Assembly (NCBI GenBank): GCA_958299035.1
Contig: CATQJL010000001.1
Span: 54,548,333-54,612,332, forward strand
Direction: 5' to 3'
Source of the DNA: Cylicocyclus nassatus
Taxonomy: Eukaryota; Nematoda; Chromadorea; Rhabditida; Strongylidae
Length of the DNA: 64,000 nucleotides
The notes under the pieces were generated by a model that had not been told where the DNA came from, made no database searches, and saw only the letters and a list, made by a program, of their open reading frames with translations. Positions 56,873-64,000 of the stretch are shown here, piece by piece; position 1 is the stretch's first letter, and each line of letters opens with the position of its first letter. Position numbers and translations under genes: made by a program.

Positions 56873-59257
56873 TGAGACATTCGTCCTCATAATAGACCCC
56901 GATATTGTACTTAGCAGACGACTTGCATCGGGTTGCAGCTATCGCGTGCGGACCAACCGTATTGGGTCCGTGCGCGAAACCCTACACGCCAATGCAATAG
57001 GTTCGCTAAATACCGTACTGGGAACACGTGCCTGGACGCTGCCTCTGGGTTTGTATTTTTGTCATCTCGAGTAATAGGTATTCAGAAGTACTAATTGGAG
57101 AGAAAGATGGCACATCAATGCGAAGGAGCACTATTCGATAGAGCAAAGAAAGCTCCAAAAGAAAGTCAATTCTACTCAAAGTTTGAACCCAAGATATGAA
57201 CAGTCTGACGTCAAAAATCGCACTGTCCCCAGAAACCTCGCAAATTTCTCGCCTAATGCAGTAGACACTTGCAATATCCTTGAATACACCTGCTGTATAT
57301 TTCTTTCGCGATTAGAAACAATCACGATGAGCCGAGAATGGCAAACTGCGCTCTGAGCACCGTTTCAGTCTGTGATATCCTTTGAGAACTTAGCTATAAA
57401 ATCACGGCCTGCACATGCTCTAATTCTTAATGAATGCATCAATCACCTGAAAAACTTTTCTACCTAGTAGTCGATGCTTATTCCAATCTTAACTCACAAT
57501 TGCGCAAAAAAATGCTTAAGTCAACTCTCCAGTTACACTCAATATATGCCTACTTTTCGCCGTAAATCATGTGAGAAGATATGTTGTAGTATGAATTTTA
57601 TGAGAAAACATCGATAATGTTAGAAGAACACCGTTGTTAACTCAAACTTCTTAAATTCAAAAAATCAGATCAAATCTTTGCCTTTCATTTTTTCTCATTC
57701 TCGTGCCTTGTGGTCTAACAAGAATACGAAGGCATAATGTGAAAAACCACAAAAAACCGATTTCTGGAAACTCGGTCCTTGAGGCGTGTGCGACTTTCAG
57801 TTTTAGATGGGGCGGAGCTGTTAGGGTGGGCGTGGCTTGACAGCACTTTAGCTTTTCCAGGTCCATCTTTTCCATTCAGGGGCCACATTAGAGGACCGGA
57901 GCAACGCAGATGTCCTACTCTTAGGGCCTTCTTGTAAACTAGGTACTGATCGAGGGAGCATAGATTTTTATAGACGCTTCATTCAAGCTGGATTGCAGTG
58001 GAAACTAGATTGACAATCAAGCTCTGAACATTATGTCCAATTCAACTGGAATTTTGAAAATAAATCACTTTCAGCTAACAATAAGAAGAAAGCTCATTGG
58101 CTTCCTGCAAAACGAGTTTTGATTTGTAGGTTTGATCGTTAGAAAGTAAGTCGTAAGTAACCTTTGTGAATGCCAATTGACATAGAAAACCCGGAGTGCA
58201 CCGTAATTATGAGTCTGCAAAAGCTAGTATAGTCTCGTGCCCGTTGCGCAATGATTTTCGCTGCTAAACCGTTAGTTTGTCGAAGAACACCAAAACCTAT
58301 AGTATTCGTTATTTTGCGAAGTCCATAAATCTCGGAAGCATTCAATTCACCACCATCAAACTTTCACAATTGCTACAATAGCGCTGTTGGAACTAGTTCA
58401 CGCTATGGAAATCGCTCTTCACGCCCTGCTTCATCTTCGATTATAAAAAAGAGCTGCGTAGGAAGCAAGGATCAGTGCTGACACATAATTTGCCATATCG
58501 AATGTTTTTTTGAAGTATTGTTGTACTGGTTTCATAATTCCCGTTGGGTAATTTCAATCCATCTCCGTCAATCACTGATTCCATGGTGCTTGGTAATCTT
58601 GAGTCATAGTTTGGCTGTCCAAAGATGACAAATGGTTCTAGGCAACTGGAATTTTGCCTCAAACGGTCTTTTGACTCACTCTTTTTGGATGATTAAGTAA
58701 CTTATTATTTTTATTTATTCTTCAAATTTGTTGTTTGTGGTAGGGGAGGGGGGAGGGTGCGCAAATGATTTTTAGGTGCAATTAACTATCAATCAATTAG
58801 TCTCGTACCAAAACTTTTGAAGTCTGAATTTCCTTTGAGAGGTGAAGACGAACATTTATTGTATTTTTGATTTTTTCTGGCAGAATGTCAGATTGTGCAA
58901 CTCTTTTTTAAAGAAAATAAATTTGTGTTGATTGACCTCTCTCCAAATACTTTTTTCAACTTCCAATTCTCCGATTTCGATTTCAACCAAAGTACAATTT
59001 CTAATATAGTATACAGTAAAAAAACTATATATGCTACATATAATAGAATGAAATAACCTATGAGGATAGAAACGGTGACCTTAGCCTTTTTGAATAAATT
59101 TTTTTTGAAGTTTTAGTGCAGCACTCTTCCAACCTGATTCAAGTTTCTCTCGAATAAACTTCATTGAACCCTCATGAGGTATGTAAAGTGCAAAAAAAAA
59201 CACTATTTTGATTTTCACGACTTCAAGCCATTCTCAAACTACAGTACACACACTCTC
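56873..59257. other. Gene-poor stretch, nothing recognised
   Basis: No supported exon chain, RNA gene or clear inverted repeat was found. Short open frames on both strands look random. Confidence 0.35.
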
Positions 59258-59717
59258 TCAGATTTTGTACTCCAAACTTTGCTCATTCTTTCCCAGATAA
59301 TTTCGTTGTTTCATTTTTAATGACATTGGTTCAGTACCGCGTTGCCAAGCCGAGATCTTTGTTGCCACACAAGAGATTCTATAAATTTCTCCAGACACAG
59401 ACGCTACTGGGAAAATCAAACAAGTTTGAAGTGTTTCCAGTGTGCTCGAATGAAAGTAACGCGCAGTGATCTCATCAAGCGAGCAATACTTATGGATTTG
59501 AGGTCTCTTGAAAATAAGGGCTAGAATTGCTAGTTGAGTAACATTTTTCCGATTCGTCTAATAATTTTGGCTCAGCTCTTATTTTTACAATCAGATACTA
59601 TGACAAAATTCTTTTCAGCAAGGTCTGTATTTCTTTCTTGTAGAATATGGTTTTGGTTTGAAGAGGCCTCTGAGACAAGTTGCATTTCTATGACGTACAC
59701 GTTTTTCTTAGCGTCCA
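59258..59717 (-). CDS. Candidate exons of an unknown gene
   Basis: Minus frame about 59717-59599 reads VLDAKKNVYVIEMQLVSEAS and LQERNTDLAEKNFVI up to donor GTATCT. It joins in phase to 59506-59258 after acceptor TTTTCAAG, which stays open for 82 codons (HKYCSLDEITARYFHSSTLE) to a stop. The composition looks coding, but the upstream continuation enters an inverted repeat and the plus strand is also partly open, so this remains tentative. Confidence 0.22.
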
Positions 59718-59904
59718 GCACTTTTCTTTGACAATGAAAGAAATGGATTATGAACCTTGCAAGATTATCATATTTTGTGGAGAGATTACTAATGACACAA
59801 GGAGGCCGACAGAAGTCAAACCTAAAATTTTTTGTTGATGGACTTTGTGGTGGGCTTCCTTGACTTTCTTTGGGAGTAGTACGGAAGTCTCATAAGTAAC
59901 CATT

Positions 59905-60072
59905 GATTCAACTGGGTTGGCGGATGGAAGACGGGGCTTTGTAACCTAATTAAGGCCGCCCACGCCCGCGACGCAGTCGGCGTCTTTCTAGCGCTCGTGC
60001 TATTTACTCATTCTCCAGCCTTAACTGGTCACGAAACCCCACCTTTCAGCTGCCAATCCAGTTGAATCAAAA
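59905..60072. repeat. Imperfect inverted repeat around GCCAATCCAGTTGAATCAA
   Basis: On the plus strand TGCCAATCCAGTTGAATCAA (about 60050-60070) is matched on the minus strand by CGCCAACCCAGTTGAATCAA (about 59925-59905). Flanks on both sides also pair loosely (GGTTACAAAGCCCCG and GGTCACGAAACCCCA). It looks like an old foldback element. Confidence 0.5.
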
Positions 60073-60535
60073 GGTAAGTACCGCTTTTTAACTCCCATAA
60101 CTTTCTTTACCCGAAGCCTTTTGCTTAGCTATTTAGTAGATTTAGAGCTCGCTTCAACTTAGATCTGCAATGTGGAGCGAATAAATATCACTATTCATCA
60201 CTGTACGATCTCGGTAGAAACTTCCAGTTTGCAGCGTAGCGGATCAGACGTGTTTCTAAAAGATTTCGAAAGTTTTCATAGCAGAATCACAAGTTAAGGA
60301 TCCCTTTTGATGCGATTCCCAATAGGAAGAGAAGTAATCAGTTGGAAACAAAAAATTTGTGACTTTAACATACTCTCAAGCAATTCTTTGAACGTTTGAG
60401 AATTTGAAACATCAGTTAGATAATTTAAAAGAAGTGTTAAATGTACTACTAGAGTTGTCATTTTTTTCTGACCTTAGCGTTTATACCCAATTAGATACAA
60501 GTAGAGTTTGCGGTCCCTAACGCCGCTACAAACTT

Positions 60536-61600
60536 ATGAGAAGAGCGTTCTTGAACTTAACAGATTTTCCGGTTGTGAACGATGAGAATGCTCGAATCAA
60601 TATGTGATTTGCCCATTCAGTTCGCTATTTGTAACTATAAGGAGGTCGAGTATCTGAAGAACTATAAGTATGACCAAAGTGGGGTTTCTGACAAAAACGA
60701 AATACAGGGTGGCCGATAAGTATGGGCGTTACATCATGTAATATATCTTTTTTCTGAATTGTTCTGTCATGGCAGCTAATATACCTGTAGCTTATGGACA
60801 GTCTCTATATCAAGATAAGTGAAAACTACGCGGAATGAAGTCTTCTGATGCAAACGGGACTTCTGAGTCTACTTTCTCTTGAGAGGCGCTGCGGCGCGTT
60901 CAGTGAACACCATATTTATAGTAACGTATCTTATTTTGGAGAGAAGAGTTTTCTGCTGTTACGGCACTATATTATTCCTCGGACTGTGCTCTACAAAGCT
61001 TCAAGTCTTAGAATCTATTCGACTAATAATCGGGTTATTTCAACGAATTTGCAATGGATACATCTCTAAAGTAACATTTTCGACGCATCAACTTCAAGGT
61101 AAGCTGCTGAAGTCTGTAGCATGTGCAGGAACCCAGTCTTGCAGGAATAACACAATAAGATGCCTGTGTTTTTGGCATGTAAAACCTTACAAAATCTCGT
61201 TTGCTAGGAAAAATCATTGAACGAAAAATGTGACGCCCATACTTTTCGGCCACCCTGTAGAAATAAGGAACGAATTACAAGCAGATCTATGGGTAGAAAA
61301 CTATGGATACAACGCTGTTCCAATCAAAATGCCAGAAGCTTTCCTCTGTAGAAAGAGTAAGTTGTGGTTTAAAATGAAGATGTATTTTCCAGGGACCGAC
61401 TTTTCTACTCTAAGGAAAGTTCAAATGGAGAAATATGTTACATTATTATTCTTCAACTTCGCTTCAGAGCATGTTGATTTATTTTTTGATGCACCTCACT
61501 CAATGGCCTCTTTGCAATGTCTTTGCAGAATTCTTCGTTTTCTCTTCAGCTAAGATTTGAAAGAGTTTCACTAACCGATCTGAAACAAATAATTATCTGA
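60536..61600 (+). pseudogene. Unknown small gene interrupted in an exon by a foldback element
   Basis: Exons 60536-60571, 60621-60704 continued at 61260-61356, 61393-61472 and 61529-61600. With the inserted element removed the frame is continuous from ATG to TGA, 122 codons; I describe it but cannot confirm it was ever translated. Introns of 49, 36 and 56 nt have GT...AG ends, with a consensus GTAAGT donor and TTTTCCAG and CTTTGCAG acceptors. Left of the insertion it reads NYKEVEYLKNYKYDQSGVSD, right of it NELQADLWVENYGYNAVPIK. No family is recognised. If the element cannot be spliced out, this copy is disrupted. Confidence 0.4.
60703..61259. mobile_element. TA-flanked foldback element inserted in an exon
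   Basis: The core 60705-61257 begins CAGGGTGGCCGATAAGTATG and ends CATACTTTTCGGCCACCCTG, with TA at both borders as in Tc1/mariner-type insertion. Inverted arms include GGGCGTTACA / TGTGACGCCC. A 113-codon plus frame (60879-61220) shows no transposase motif. Its ends resemble, but differ from, the CAGGGTGTC family. Confidence 0.85.
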
Positions 61601-62440
61601 CTGTCTGCGGCTGATGAAGAAGTACTGAATTTGCTGAATATACCAAACTGTCTGATTTTGGTCTTTGCATGTACTTTCGTTTTTTTATCTCTACTAGTAA
61701 TTCCTCCGCAAACAAGGAAGAGACGGAATTTGTTTCAAGTGTCCAATGTCTGTTGCTTCTATTTCCGCGTCTGTGAACGATGCTATAGAGCCAGTTCAGC
61801 GTCGCTCGCTCTCTCTAGTAAAACTAAGCCTTCACAAAGTGGGCCAATTGTAATTTTTGCCTCCTTTGTCCTACTCAAAGGGGCCCCATACTTATTGCTC
61901 AGAGGTTTTTTTTGCGTCGTCGCCCGATCCTGTTTCGCGATGATTTACGCATTGCCGACTGATTGACCCTCCTCAATGACCACCCCATGCCGGCCAGTGT
62001 GACTAGTTTTCCTCCTTTACGTCGTATAGTTCGAAACGAAATAGCAGAGATTTTTGACTTTGATTTCTTGGTTTGCTGTTATAAACCTTTCACGCGATTT
62101 TGTTCAAAAAAGCTCAACTTTACTCTCACCTGCTCAAACTCCGATGAAATTTGGAATAAAAGAGCTGTTCTGGCTTAGAGCGTTTCAGAGACTGGCGTGA
62201 TTTGAAATCTAACAATTTTTTTGGAAATCCTAAGACAAGCAAGAATGATCTCCGCTTTCTTTCTTATATCTTGAATTACAGTGAGAGTTTGAGCTTGACT
62301 GGAAAAGATAACCTGGCGTTTTTCTGAAAGGTAGTCATCGAAACCTGTTACTTACTACAATCAAGAAAACTTCATTATAAGTTAATACAGTTTTAACGAT
62401 TTCTTGGTGGTGTTTGAGATTACAATACTAACGCTGCCAG
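61601..62440. other. Open but unassigned stretch
   Basis: Downstream of the interrupted gene the same frame resumes after its stop with a hydrophobic segment (CLILVFACTFVFLSLLVIPP, about 61649-61708). At 61987-62178 a frame reads MPASVTSFPPLRRIVRNEIA to a stop. These could be exons of the same or another gene; no phase-consistent chain was found. Confidence 0.25.
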
Positions 62441-62695
62441 CCTAAAAAGTGCGACGTGAGTTTGGTGATTCTGACGACTGGCACAAGTACAATTCGTTTC
62501 AGTTTCTTCTATCCAATTTTGCTTCATAAACCATATGTTCAATTTTATTCTAAAATGTTAAGCCGGTATCTCTTCAATACCGCAAACTTCCTCTCTGCCT
62601 TTTTTCCAAAGCATCAACTGCGATTTGAACGGGAAATTGGGCAGCAGAAGTTGCGTAGCTACAGTAGGTTTCATCCTAGCAATTGTTTTGTGTAA
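62441..62695 (+). CDS. Candidate 3' exons of an unknown gene
   Basis: A short exon ending GTGCGAC at 62455 with donor GTGAGT is followed by a 47-nt intron and acceptor TTCGTTTCAG; the exon from 62503 runs 64 codons to a stop (KPYVQFYSKMLSRYLFNTAN, RFEREIGQQKLRSYSR). The phases agree. A further exon after GCATTGTGCAG (62720) is possible. The AT-rich composition makes chance a real alternative; no family. Confidence 0.22.
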   Translation, partial: PKKCDVSLVILTTGTSTIRFSFFYPILLHKPYVQFYSKMLSRYLFNTANFLSAFFPKHQLRFEREIGQQKLRSYSRFHPSNCFV

Positions 62696-63935
62696 CTGCA
62701 CCACTTTTGCATTGTGCAGTAAGCACCGGTGGCTACAGAGTCACCATTATTGAGAAAACATATAAACTACGTTAAAGTACGGAGACGTTTGCTCAGAGTA
62801 GAAAAAAATAGTAGTAGTAAAAAATTTCCGTATTTTCTGAATATGCAACTACTTGAATTTTGTAAGGCACTATTACAAATGTTGAAGTCATACTTTTGGA
62901 TACAACAGACATCGCCAGCTATACCCGATGGTCGGTTCAAAGACTGGATAATCCTATGATTTTGTCTGCTTCAAGCGATGCTGTCGAATAATATAGTGAA
63001 TGTAAAACATCGTCTTTGTCATTATTTGTTTCCATGAACACATTCCTATTTATCTGAAAATTTAACAGTAACGCAAAATAAAATGCTAGCCAAACGCCTT
63101 CAAGTGCCTTGTACCTAAGGCTGCACTTGATTTGACATAGCATTCTTTCTGAAGCTAATTCGGTAGGCTAAGTATAATCGGTTGTATTATGATTGGGTAC
63201 GGCTGTTTTACATGGGCGAAATCGGAACTGTGATTGGCATTACGGATGTTTTAGGTTATGTGTGATAAGTAAATGAAAATGTAGTACCATTTTTGTAGCA
63301 CGAGTTTTCAAAACGTACAGTTTACAGGCGCTATGCCCCTGCTGAGATTGGTACTTTTGTCAGTGCAAGAAGTCAGGGTTCGAGATGATGTGTCATCTTA
63401 AGAAATTGTCATTTCTCCTATCATCTCAGGATCGGAGATATTGCGAAAACATTTACAGAGTCACAACTTGAGACGTGTTAGTCAGAAGCATTTGTCTCAT
63501 ATCCATGGCCTTCGTCAGCAGGGTAGCCAAAGATTATATATAAGCGAGTCTATTTGTTGTATAAGCCGCAATTTGAGTAATTCTTGAGTAATCGATAGTT
63601 TTGCTCATCAGTAGTTCGTAGTGGAGTTTGATGTAAACTGACATCATTGGCAAGTTTCTCGAACTTTCTTCTCAGTTCGTTAAATAGACATTAAGCGGGG
63701 TAGCCGTATTATCTTCCATCTCATATGATTTTTCATACGATAACTGCTGTCTTTTTCATTGAAGATAAGGTAATCTGGAGCCATGTTCCTCAAATTATGA
63801 ATATTAGCTGAGCAAGACTACCATCATAAAATTATTATCTTTCAGCCAAATCTGTGACTAAAAACTTCTGCCTTTTCTTGCTCATCACACAGTCTACACA
63901 ATAAAGAAAACAGGTTATAAGATCAGTTCCAAACA
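62696..63935. other. Gene-poor stretch, nothing firmly recognised
   Basis: A 76-codon plus frame (62729-62959) and a 68-codon minus frame (62937-63143) lack support. No RNA gene or strong repeat seen. Confidence 0.3.
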
Positions 63936-64000
63936 GGGCTCGGCACGAGCTGACCTCAAGGAAATTTTAAAACTAAGTCCCCTTTGATCTTGAGAATTTC
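63936..64000. repeat. Left part of a GGCTCGGCAC-ended repeat, cut by the window edge
   Basis: AGGGCTCGGCACGAGCTGAC repeats the left end of the element at 28699. The rest lies outside the window. Confidence 0.5.

Overview
The window reads as nuclear DNA of a nematode, probably a strongylid-like (clade V) species. The AT-rich sequence carries small exons separated by short introns with GTAAGT/GTGAGT donors and TTTCAG-type acceptors, a pyrimidine-rich AG of trans-splice type just upstream of a start codon, two nematode-typical gene families, and a decayed mariner. The species is inference; nothing in the sequence names it.

Three multi-exon genes can be reconstructed with matching splice phases throughout. 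(1) 777-3811, minus: a NUDT14-like (UDP-sugar diphosphatase) Nudix gene that reads best as two tandem Nudix domains in one protein of 456 aa, the second lacking the catalytic glutamates. (2) 6641-18616, plus: a CHK/EcKL-type kinase-like protein of 354 aa whose HxD catalytic aspartate is replaced by arginine, with an 8 kb first intron full of repeats and a mariner in another intron. (3) 22472-25868, plus: mitochondrial elongation factor Ts (333 aa, 8 exons). A tRNA-Arg(TCG) lies at 121-193.

From 26 kb onward there is little recognisable coding. I reconstruct three small unknown genes from phase-consistent exons (33076-34865 plus, 53694-54169 minus, 60536-61600 plus), and list weaker candidates at about 26.5, 29.3, 36.8, 52.9, 59.4 and 62.5 kb. 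The 60.5 kb gene is split in an exon by a 555-bp foldback element at a TA site; the reading frame matches across the insertion.

Most of the rest is foldback and MITE-type DNA. It includes a 2.9-kb giant inverted repeat (38073-40989), a 667-bp near-complete palindrome (42440-43106), a 3.6-kb nest of inverted repeats (9857-13435), three copies of a family with CAGGGTGTC-like ends and several smaller families. Many are flanked by TA, as expected for Tc1/mariner-mobilised elements. No rRNA, CRISPR array or bacterial feature was seen.
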